Shown here piece after piece: positions 11,220 through 20,592 of a stretch of DNA of 64,000 nt (position 1 is its first letter; each line of letters begins with the position of its first letter). The translations under genes were made by a program, and so were the position numbers. Below the pieces are notes generated by a model. It did no database searches and was not told the DNA's origin. It saw only the letters and a program-made list of their open reading frames with translations. Source of the DNA: Lenzites betulinus (lineage: Eukaryota; Basidiomycota; Agaricomycetes; Polyporales; Polyporaceae); the NCBI GenBank assembly GCA_022264855.1, contig JABYQU010000041.1, forward strand, positions 186,001 to 250,000. The letters run 5' to 3'.

Positions 11220-12948
11220 TCAGGCGTCAGCAAGGCCGTACTTGCGGAGCACTCCGCGGTAGTCCCCGACATCCTCCCTGCCCATGACGACGACGGTCGC
11301 GCGCGCAGACGTGCGGGGGCCGAAGAGGCGGGCAGCGACCCGGCGGATCGTGGCGTCGTCGACGGCGTCGATCTTCTCGCACATCTCCGACACTGGGATC
11401 TTGCGTCCGTGCACGAGAACCTACAAATATGCTAAGCCAAAGCAAGAGAGTCGACGAGCCACATCAACACACCTGTCGTCCGAGGTCTTCAACCTCGACA
11501 GCACGGCTCTCGAGCGCCATCATCAAGCTGGATTTGAGCTGGTTCTTGGCGCGGCTCAGCTCCGCCACGGGGAGGTTGGAGTATAGGAGAAGGCTGAGCT
11601 GGTGCACGAGGTGCGGGAATATGTGCGCGGGCGCGTTCGCCTGGCGCCCACTCGACGGCACCACGGACGCGAAGAGCCCGAACAGGGCCGAGTCGGTGTA
11701 GATGTGGTGGAAGGACGCGCAGTGGTCGATTTGCGGGAAGTGGTTAAGGATCTGCGTGTATAACCGCGAGTACATGCCCTTGCCGGGTCCGCCTGTGAAA
11801 TCGTGAGCGTCTGTGGAAGAAATGGGAGCGGGCATGTGAGAGGGGTGCTGACCTGCCGAGAAACTGCCTCCGCCGCCGAGGAGCACCTGCATAGTCGCAA
11901 CCGCGTAGACGTCATCGTCGTGGATACCGACGCCCTCGTATGCCAGGTAGACGTGGTTGAACTCCGTCTCAGAGTCATGGACGAAGCGGTGGCCGCCGCT
12001 ATAGGTCGACTCGGCGTTCAGAGGGGGTTGACCTAATGGCAGGTCCGGGGAGAGGTACGAAGACGCGGAGCGAGTGAGCGACTTGTATAATGAGGGCGAG
12101 GACTGCTGTGATGAGTGAAGCAGGTTTGTAGGAACCTGCTGGGCGCGCGAGGGAGCGGTCTTGGACCCTTTCAGAGACGCGAAGTGCTTGTCGACTAGCT
12201 CGACGAGTTCCTCGTGCTGCATCCCGGCACCGGCGATAACCATGCGGTCAGGCGTATACCACTTCTTCATGAAGTCTTTGAGCGCGTCCCCGTCAATCTG
12301 GTCTATGCGCTCTTCTGGGCACAGTAAGGGGTTTCCAAGCGACTTGCCATCGTAAGCGACGTGGTGCAAAATCTCAGGAAGGATCATCTCAGGCTTTGAA
12401 GTGACCTCGCGGATCTCGTACCGCGCGGCCTCTTGCTGTGCCTCCAGCTCCTCCGGTAGGAATGCGGGTTGCAGAACGGTGTCGGCAATGAGGGATAACG
12501 CGAGAGGTGTCCCTTGGTGAAAATGAGAAGACTGATACATGATGGATTCGCGGGCAGACGAGCAGAGGATCTGGCCACCAAGGGCGTCGATGTCGGAAGC
12601 CATTTGCTCCTCTGAACGCGACCGTGTAGTCTGTACCTCAGATATTAGCTTGGCCATAACTTTGTCTTCCGCAGTATTCACACATACCTTGAACGCCATC
12701 CTATCCAAAAAATGGCTCACGCCGGACGTCTCGGGGGTCTCGTATCGTGAGCCCGCATCGACATAAAGGCCGACGGAGGAGAAGTGACCTGGGGTAGACT
12801 CGGTCGCTACACGAAGACCATTGGGGAGCGTTGTTGTCCGTACTGGCGGATCTGCGACAGGTGCATGCGCTTTTGATCCCGACGCAGCACGCGAATACGA
12901 CCGCTTGGGAGGAGTGGTACGAAGGGCACGGATGGCTGCACGGCGCAT
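11220..12948 (-). CDS. Mitochondrial processing peptidase alpha subunit
   Basis: Four exons, 12948-12688, 12630-11853, 11792-11473, 11420-11220; 1,560 nt, 519 residues. The N-terminus (MRRAAIRALRTTPPKRSYSR) is an Arg/Ala/Ser-rich matrix presequence. The body is an M16 metalloprotease fold: TTLPNGLRVATES, GVSHFLDRMAFK (no HxxEH zinc motif, as expected for alpha) and the Gly-rich substrate loop [20 protein letters not shown], diagnostic of MPP-alpha. With the beta subunit it removes presequences of imported proteins in the matrix. Two introns (57 and 60 nt) are stop-free multiples of three, and the second splits the Gly-rich loop. A tRNA-Cys lies about 90 bp upstream on the same strand, so the promoter is short or overlaps it. 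Confidence 0.95.
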
Positions 12949-13036
12949 GGCGGGAGAGGGAGAGGGTACCACGAATAGACGCCCGGAGTCCCGATTACAT
13001 GACCGTCCGCAGATCACTCCCTCGCAAAACGGTACT

Positions 13037-13108
13037 AGGGCCCACCGTGGTTCGAACACGGGACCGCACGATCTGCAATCGTGTGCTCTACCACTGAGCT
13101 ATAAACCC
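13037..13108 (-). tRNA. tRNA-Cys (GCA)
   Basis: A 72-nt cloverleaf without intron. The acceptor stem pairs GGGTTTA with TGGGCCC (three G-U pairs), the D-arm is GCTCAGTGGTAGAGC, the anticodon arm CACGA-TTGCAGA-TCGTG gives anticodon GCA, and the T-arm is CCGTG-TTCGAAC-CACGG. A T4 run follows about 10 nt past the 3' end as a pol III terminator. It sits between the ferroportin 3' end and the MPP-alpha start. Confidence 0.95.
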
Positions 13109-13226
13109 GCCCGACTAGCCGCGCAACCCGTCGAGCATCGGTATCGACTCTAACCCATACAAATACACCAATACACCCTCTAGCTTCCGTTCTATTGGAC
13201 CACTAGAGTACCGTCCGGACCTCCCC

Positions 13227-15116
13227 TCATCGTTGTCTTCTCTTCAGCAGTGGGATGATATCCTCAAGAGAGTGGTGCAGCAGGTGCCCGCGCTGGTTCT
13301 TGACGTATACGAGATATGTTACAGCCCCTGTGCACACACTGATGAAGGACGCAAGTGCAGCATATTTGAACTGCGACGGATGGCTCAGGACGATGGTTAA
13401 TATGTACTATGAATGTACTCAAGTTAGTATGTAGTTGATGCCCGATCTTAGAAACGCACCTTCAGCATATCGGCAACGTTTTGCAGTGAGTATTGTAGCG
13501 CAGTCCTGTCGGGTACGGTCAGGATTATATCTACAGGGTACGTAGCTGACAAGTATACATACAAGGAATTGCGTCTAGGATGTGTCGCCAACGCGAGTTG
13601 CAGCTCCTTCAATTGGCATAGGTCAAATGCCCAAAGGCCGATCCTAGAAAACATCATCCCTGATGAAATCGAGTTAGTGAGAGGAGAGAAAGAACGTGTG
13701 TCAAGAAGCGTACCGCCAAAGAGCAAGGTAGCGTTCCACGCTGGACCTTGGCTACCGTCGGATGGCGCTCCCACGAAGAACGCAATGAGCACCGGAAGGA
13801 GGCACAGAACCTCGGACCTTGCGCGAAACATAAGTCCTTCGTTCCGAACAATCATCGGAATGCGCACCAGATGCTCCAGTTTCCCGCTCGTACCAGCCCC
13901 AGCCTTCTCTCCATGAACGGCATAGCCAACGTTCCAATCAGGCCAGCGACGACATTCAGCCCACGGATTCCCGCAAGGAACGCGTCGCTATAGGCGTGGG
14001 CCTTCAGGTAACTCAGCATCGTGCCGTCGAAGCTGAGCACGGTCATGTAGAGGCTCGAGATAGCGAGCGAGGACAGGAACACAGGCTCGTGTGAGAACTC
14101 GTGCCAGTCGCGGAGTGTGTCTTTCGCTTTGCGGACGAGCCCTGTCCATGCCATGACGTGCACTGGTAGAGAGGGTCGGTTGTGCTCCCGTGTACGCTCC
14201 TCTCGGACGTCTGCGCGACGAGCTGCTTCCTTTGCCGCCTGTGCTTCGTGGAGAGCGGGGAAGCGACGATACGAGATCTCAGTCCCTGTGCAAACCAATG
14301 AGTAAAAATATGCCTCTACGCAGCGAAAGACCCACATATCAGTTCAAATAACATGCAGGCGACATCAACGCCGCACAAGAATATCGCGGCAAACCGGTAC
14401 GACGCAGTAGTGGTCAGCAAGGACACGAACAACGGCGCCAGAAGCTTGCACAACAGATCGATCCGCCGCATGTACGTGTTCAGCGTGGTGAGATGCGTCG
14501 TCGAGCCACCCGCGATGGTGGTCACCCACTCCCGTTCGACAGCCACAGATATGGTCACGCCAGCAAGGTTGTGCACGCAGCCGCCGATGACGATGAGCGC
14601 GAACATCCCAGACGAGAGCGGTGTGTTCCACGACTGGACGAGGCTCTGTCCGTGGAAGAGGAGGACGAGACTGCCAGCGTACATGACGCACGCGGCGAGC
14701 TTGACCGCCACAATGCTGGTGCGGACGATCCGGAGGTTGTGGTGGTCGTCCACGAGCTTTCCTGCCCAGCCGGAGAACATGATGGCGGACCCCGTTGTCG
14801 CGAAGCCATAAAGCGAGGCCGGCAGCAGGGTGTCCGGGAACAGCGTGACCAGGAAGAGGTACACGGCGAATTCTGCCGTTCGTTGCCCCCAGGAGCTAAA
14901 GAGCTTCGAGTGAGCTTATGTCGATAGCCAACATGTTGTCTGTAACCCTATTCACTTCGAGAAGTGCTGAACGAGCAACGTAGCTAGCGCCATGCGGTCT
15001 AATGGAGGAGCGACCGCCTCTTGGATTTCTGGACCATCTGGTGGTGTCAATTGGGGTGTAGTGGAACGCGGACTCTCTGGCCCCGGCGGCGCCTCTGCGT
15101 CCACTGCAGACGGCAT
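13227..15116 (-). CDS. Ferroportin-family iron exporter (SLC40)
   Basis: Seven exons, 15116-14956, 14895-14336, 14285-13868, 13817-13714, 13659-13563, 13505-13460, 13406-13227; 1,566 nt, 521 residues. A soluble N-terminus of about 40 residues precedes roughly ten hydrophobic segments. Family signatures: SWGQRTAEFAVYLFLV in the first helix, MRRIDLLCKLLAPLFVSLL, SSLYMTVLSFDGTMLSYLK, GLNVVAGLIGTLAMPFMERR and SRIGLWAFDLCQLKELQ. Animal SLC40 proteins export Fe2+ from the cytosol; in fungi the membrane and direction are not settled. The start was chosen as the first ATG in the open frame leading into helix 1. The fifth exon needs the acceptor CATCAG at 13660, not the nearer TTCTAG, to keep frame and restore LLFGGMMFSRIGLW. 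Confidence 0.9.
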
Positions 15117-15290
15117 TCCACTGCAACGTCGGCAATGCGTCAACTCATGTAGGTACGATAGGGGCTTTTCTTGAGGATCGAGCCAACCCACCTGGATGAA
15201 CGTAACTTGAAGAGGTGGTACGTTTCTTAGACGCGAAAAAGCTCGTTTGCTGACCTCATATTATGTTATTGCGTCGGGAATCACGCACAA

Positions 15291-15389
15291 GAACCCTTGG
15301 CACAGTGGTAGCGCGTGAGATTCCAGTCGGCGGAGCGATCTGCCCAAGGGACTTCCTCAAGGTCGTCCGTTCGATCCGGGCAGGGTTCA
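15291..15389 (+). tRNA. tRNA-Trp (CCA) with 27-nt intron, copy 1
   Basis: The acceptor stem GAACCCT/AGGGTTC is perfect, the T-arm is GTCCG-TTCGATC-CGGGC, and the anticodon loop TTCCAG gives CCA. A 27-nt intron after position 37 separates this from TCCTCA. The D-stem is GCAC/GCGC with an A-C mismatch, and A31-C39 is also mismatched. A T6 run about 25 nt downstream could terminate pol III. It is nearly identical in its mature part to the copies at 39302 and 50303; the D-stem mismatch raises the chance that it is a weakened gene. Confidence 0.75.
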
Positions 15390-15556
15390 GTTTTGGTCCC
15401 CGTTGATATCCTATTTTTTCGCACAATCAATAAATATCACACGATGGATACACGCGTATGCATACAAGAGACGGCAGAAAGAAGTATAAGCTTGTGTATG
15501 ATTACGACTAGACATGTACAGTTCTGTGTAAGCTCTATAATCGTAAGCCACGCCGG

Positions 15557-17081
15557 TCATTCCAGTACATGTCCATCCCGAACACGCTTGTAAAGTCCTA
15601 CGATGATGTCGTTCGCAGTAAGGGTGACGATGCTATACCGGCCGGTCCCTGTCAGGACCAATAATGCTAGTCTGCAAGGAAGCCGAGGAACTCACGTATG
15701 TGGAACTATGCGGAGGAGATGTGCCGTTGACCCTAGAGATGCATGCAGTTAGCGCGAGAAGTCGACGGTCCGCATGCACTGCCGTACCCTTGTACCATCC
15801 CAAAGGACCCTCCGCCTTGAGCGTTTTCCACAGACAGTCTATAGGGTTCTTGTAGAGTGTCCCTACGTGTTTCCCGTCGGGGGTGCGTATCGTAGGTTGA
15901 TTATACATTCGCGTGAGTACCGTATCCGTCGGTTGCATCATCGTCAACTGTCACAAGGAATTAGTAGGAGGATAGCGGGTCAAGGAAGGCGAAACGTACC
16001 ACACAGAGGCCAGACACTGTACTGCTCGCCAGGAACGTCCAGATGCTGTCTCCGCGGCTGATCCCGCGACTGATGAGCTGGTTCTTAGTCCAGTTGTACG
16101 TGGGCAGTTGCACCTAAGGAAGATTCTGGGGTCAGACCAAGAATGCGAACGAACTGGATGGCAGAACTCACGGAGGAGCCCATAGCTGTCCGCAGTGCTG
16201 CCGCGTCTATGCCCCTCACCAGCCCGCGGAGCTTCTCAGCGTGCCATACGTTCCTGAACGCGTCGAAGGAGTTCTTGTAATAATGCTGCGCGCCGACCGG
16301 TAGTACTGGGGAATAGGCCTATGTATGGTCAGAACTGTGAGCACGGTCGCTTGGGGGCTACACAGTCCGCCTCACCTGCATCCGGGCCTTAATGAGAAAG
16401 AACGGGTTCCCGAAGCTGGCTGCACACGGCATTCAGGACCAATACTTCATGCATGGTAAACGAACGGTACCTCCGATGATCCCGCTCGCAGCACCGGAGA
16501 AGATGGAGGTCAGGGGGATTTGGTCCGTCGCATCAGCCCCAATGAGCTTGTTGCTTTGTCTTCGTATGGGTTCGTAGAAACCTGAGGTTCACGGTGAGAG
16601 CGTGGTCCGGCGTCCATTGATGATGACGTACCCAGCCGCGACCCGTTCATCAGAATCTGGATGCATGAGACCCGCGTGGCTCTAGAAGTGCGCGAATTCG
16701 ACTCACTTGATACACATACTAAACCCAACGGAAACAGGAGTCAGAGCGACGCCATGGCATACCGCGCAAAGAACTCACCGCGGGACCCAGGCCTCTCTGC
16801 ACGCCTCTGATGCCCTCGTTCCGCCATGTCTTCGCGATGACGTCCAGTGCGTTCTTGTACACCTTCGTCCCGCCCTGCTTCGCGAGCTCGCCTTGCAGCT
16901 GCATGCGCGTCTTCGCCACCTCCGCGGGGTTCGACACGGTCACCTATACCGTGTCATGGCCTGTTCAAGCTGCGTCCGCATGCACGACACGAGGACTTAC
17001 GGCGACGCATGCTGCCAACCCGCCGCATAGGAAGCCCTCCGCGCTGGACAACGGACGGATGCCGGGTGCTGGTGCACTCAT
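15557..17081 (-). CDS. Mitochondrial oxaloacetate-type carrier (Oac1-like, SLC25)
   Basis: Eleven exons: 17081-17001, 16943-16779, 16718-16707, 16656-16632, 16581-16471, 16419-16376, 16318-16172, 16113-16000, 15947-15788, 15732-15696, 15632-15557; exactly 972 nt, 323 residues, the size of yeast Oac1. Three carrier repeats are visible: NPAEVAKTRMQ (a PxD/ExxK-type motif), SFGNPFFLIKARMQ and QPTDTVLTRMYNQP. The stretch GLGPAYVYQILMNGSRLGFYEP matches yeast Oac1 closely and is assembled from four exons, two of them only 12 and 25 nt. Known role of the family: import of oxaloacetate, sulfate or related dicarboxylates across the inner mitochondrial membrane. The exact substrate here is inferred from similarity. 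Confidence 0.9.
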
Positions 17082-17692
17082 GTTGCAGCTTCAGGCGGGG
17101 ACACGGAGAGCGTTGGGGGAGGGATGGGCGATGGTGGTAATTAAGTACCTCGAGGTTTGACGGTGGCTGGTGCTTATGCGAGTCATCCCGAGCGCCGCGG
17201 ACGTCGAGCGCGGCAACTCTGTGCACTGATTTGCGCGCATTGGCATGCAGCTTAGCACGGCCTGAGAGCTCCGTGGACACATGTAGCTTCACTGAGAGTC
17301 CAAAATTCCATGCACATGCTTGAGGTAAGCCATTCAATGTATAGCTCCTTTGAAAGAGTACGAAAGGAACGGAGAGCGCTCCGGCGCTCCGATGGCTCGG
17401 TTCTCAAGCTTTTCGCGCGCAGTACTTGTATGTAAACATCCAAGTATGAGTTTCTACCACAATGTTCTAGCGGCTCTGATATTTTTCGTGAGTGCTCAAA
17501 TATGCCGTGTGGTGCTCATACGTAGATCTGAATCTGAGCCCAGGGGACTACCGACGTCCATGATAGATTTTACCATCGTACATGTATGTTTAAATTGTGA
17601 GCCCTCCTGGATGGGGAGTAAGTAAAAGAGTGGACGACCGCCAAGTATAACAGTCCGGGATGAAGTACAACAAAACCTGGATATCGATCAGC
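17082..17692. other. Intergenic spacer
   Basis: About 600 bp between the carrier's 5' end and the 3' end of the next minus-strand gene. No coding frame, tRNA or repeat stands out; it presumably holds the carrier promoter. Confidence 0.3.
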
Positions 17693-19433
17693 CTACAAGG
17701 CGTACGCCTCTACAACAACCGCCTCTACAACAATTCCCGAGTACACATCCGTCTCCTGCAAGTACGCGAGAAGCGATTCATCCTCGCTGTCTGCAACATC
17801 AGCGAGCGAGTCAGACACCACGACACGCTCCTCGGCTTTGTCCACAGCAGCAGGCCCCACGGTTGGTTCCTCGATCTTGTCCACAGTGTCAGGCTTTTCA
17901 GCCTTACGCTCCGCCTCACCCTCATCTTTGACCTCCAAATCAGCCTGAGCTTTCGCATCGGCCTCATTTTTAGCCTCCAAATCAGCCTTGGCTTTCGCAG
18001 CGGCCTCCATCTCCTTCAGCTTCTCAACAACCCCGCCCATCTTCCTCCACTCTCCACCCCAGCCCTGTCTGCGCTCCTTGCGCATCGTGCGCGGCGTCGG
18101 CGGCGGGCGGGACGCAGCGACCCTGCGCCTCCTACTTCCGCCTGCCGACACATGCCCGCGACTCGCGCTGCGCACCCAGTACGGCACCTTCGGCGACTTC
18201 GGCGCCCCCGCGGTGCGCGGCGTCGTCGGCGTCGTCGGGAGCTGCTTCCCGCTCTGGCGGCGACGCGTGCGGATCTGGAACCCGCGCCGGAAGGACTCCA
18301 TGAACTGCGCGTCCGCGCCGAGGATGACGGCCTTCGCCTGCGCGACGGACTGCTGCTGCTGCAGGGGCGAGTCGTCGCGCAGGCGCGCGGGGACCGGTGG
18401 CGTGTCGAGCATGATCAGCGGTGTGCGGGGGAGTGGGTGCGCGAACTGGGCGGGGGACGGGGTGGCGGGGGCGGGGAAGCCGAGCGCGATGATGTGCGAC
18501 TGGCGGTCTCCGCGAGCCCCGGGATTGGGTGAGGGGATGATGAAGCTCGTGCGCGAGCTCGCGCTGTATACAGAGAGCACGGTTAACCGCTTCACCTCGC
18601 CGCCGACGGAGCGGCTGCGGCGCCGGCCTGCGGATGGCATCTGCGACCGAGGACGGGGACAGACGGACATCCGGTACAGGTCGAGGTATGTTTTGACGTT
18701 AAGACCTTCGGGCGTTGCGACGACGTTTACGGACGGCAGGGCGAGTTCATCTATGACCGTGTTGCGGAAGGCGCGGGACATGCGGGCAAGCCTGCGCAGG
18801 GTCTGCATCCGGTGTTCGTGGATGTCTGGGGTCTTGATGGGGGAGAGCGGGGAGAGCGGAGTAAGGGGGCTCAGGTATTCGGGCGTGAGGGGAGTTCTGC
18901 TCATGTTAGCGACGGTGAAACTCCTCAATGATTCTAACTTACTTCATGTAGGCGTAGGGGAAGACATATTGACGGTTGTCCGCAAGCAGGGTTCCTGCCG
19001 GAGACGCCAAGTCGAGAGCAGCAGGAATAGGCCTCCGAGGCGGCGCCAGGTCTGCCTCCGACACCTCCTCCACAAGTATGTTCCATGTATTGACAGGCGG
19101 AAGCCTGTAGCGCAGGATGGGCGCGGGGGGAGGCGGGCCCTTGCGCTTCGACTTGCCACCCTTCTTCCGGATAGTAAGAGGCTGCACCGGCTCGGAGCTC
19201 AGGGTCGTGGACGCGATGCTATACGCGCCCGGGGAGGCAGGCATGACGTCGATTGTAGGCATTTGGCCCAACATCTTGCCAATTTTCTGGCTGGACTTTG
19301 CCAGTCTGAGGCGCTGCTCGGGGTCGAGGTTCTGTAGCGCGGGGGAGAAGCTGCGAGGACCATACGCGAGGTAGTCTGCCGCAGCGCGGTTGTTCATCGG
19401 ACGGTTCTGAAATTTGCTTGAGAGGGCAGGCAT
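17693..19433 (-). CDS. Uncharacterised Pro/Ser/Arg-rich protein
   Basis: Two exons, 19433-18943 and 18896-17693, are joined across a textbook 46-nt intron (GTAAGT, GCTAAC, GAGCAG), giving 564 residues in frame. I do not recognise the family. Visible parts: an N-terminal MPALSSKFQNRP segment; a basic KKGGKSKRKGPPPPAP stretch; a run of S/T-P sites at the exon junction (TPEYLSPLTPLSPLSPIKTP), which look like proline-directed kinase sites; a helical TLRRLARMSRAFRNTVIDE; several basic patches; and a C-terminal acidic/Lys/Ala helix with repeated KAKADLEAKNEADAKAQADL-type units, probably coiled coil. A TATAATT lies about 80 bp upstream of the ATG. Mostly disordered; function unknown. Confidence 0.7.
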
Positions 19434-19740
19434 CGTAGAAGTGAAAGAAGGCAAAGAGTAAGTAGAAGAGCAGAGAAGAAATAGAGGTGGTGAGAAAGCA
19501 AAAGGTCCAGCCAAATTATAGCGAAGTTGAGAAGATGGTCGTCGCCGGGACAAGACGAGGGGGGCGGGGATGACGGCGGGCTTTAATATGTGTGCTGCAC
19601 CCCCGGGATAGAAAGGTAACCGATGGCAGACAACAACAGGATCACCCCGTTGAGAGCACTGGTTTATGCATCACCATCAGTGATCCCGGGGACGCGACGC
19701 TGGAGGACGTGCGCAACGAGGACCCCCGGCAGTACACCCA

Positions 19741-20402
19741 AATGCCTGATCCAAACCCCCGTGAAATGTCGTTGTTTGTGTGTGGGATATCATGCATCAG
19801 GGTGCGCCGGTTTTGTCGGGATTAGCGCAGGCATCCCGGTCGTCACCTGCTGAATGTCCGGGTTACACCTCAGGTCTGTCATACCCTTCTGGTCCGGATT
19901 CCAAGGAACAGGCCTGCCTGAAGGGGCATAAGCTCCTATATCGACCGGTTGGAGGTAGGTATCAGGCATCGAGGTGCGTCGGTTTCGTTAGGGGGGAATC
20001 ATGGATCAGGCCTTGCTGGGCGTCGGTTTGGGGGGTCCGGACTTTGGATCAGGCATTAGAGACGTTTTGAAACGCAATTTGGACTGGATCACAAGGGGGT
20101 TATTTCAGTATTGAGTGGGTGAGTGCCACACACTCTCCAAACCGCTCCACATACTTTTTCGGCATATATCGGGCGGTTGCAGGCTCTGCGCGGGGGCGCC
20201 TATGCATGTCGAGAGTACTTCCTAACGTTCCGTTGCTCCAACTGGACTGCTCCAGCTGACTAATCGTATTGCACCAACAATATTTACATATTGCGAACAA
20301 AACGTCCCTATTGGTACAAAATTCGCCATGTTTGTCGGGATTAGCATCAGGCCAACGGGGGTTTTAGCCCACAAATTGTCGGGATTAGGCATCAGGCATA
20401 TG
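19741..20402. repeat. Degenerate dispersed repeat around TTGTCGGGATTAG and ATCAGGC
   Basis: TTGTCGGGATTAG followed by CAGGC recurs at about 19812, 20332 and 20375. GGATCAGGC or TATCAGGCAT variants recur at about 19964, 20025 and 20044, and an inverted copy of GGATCAGGCATT lies near 19743. G-runs near a GCGTCGGTTT motif also recur. There is no open frame. This looks like an old, heavily mutated minisatellite or the remains of a mobile element upstream of the nexin gene. Confidence 0.5.
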
Positions 20403-20592
20403 TGCGAAATGCCGGGGGTCCTGCGCAACGTCTCCAGGTCCAGTGCTTGGGGTTAGGGCTCAGGACCCCGAAGTTGTGGCGTTGTCGGGTCCCGGCCCTT
20501 TGCCTGAGTCGCACGACTTGGACGAGTTCAGTGTTGCCGGCGCCGACCACCATCTACAGGACGCGCTGAGCGACGACCCACGACCTTTACGA

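Noticed and set aside
12831..13153. Plus-strand frames over the tRNA-Cys
   Set aside because: They read through the tRNA and the reverse of the MPP-alpha presequence.
17988..19337. 449-codon plus-strand frame
   Set aside because: Antisense shadow of the spliced minus-strand 564-residue gene, which has better composition and a perfect intron.
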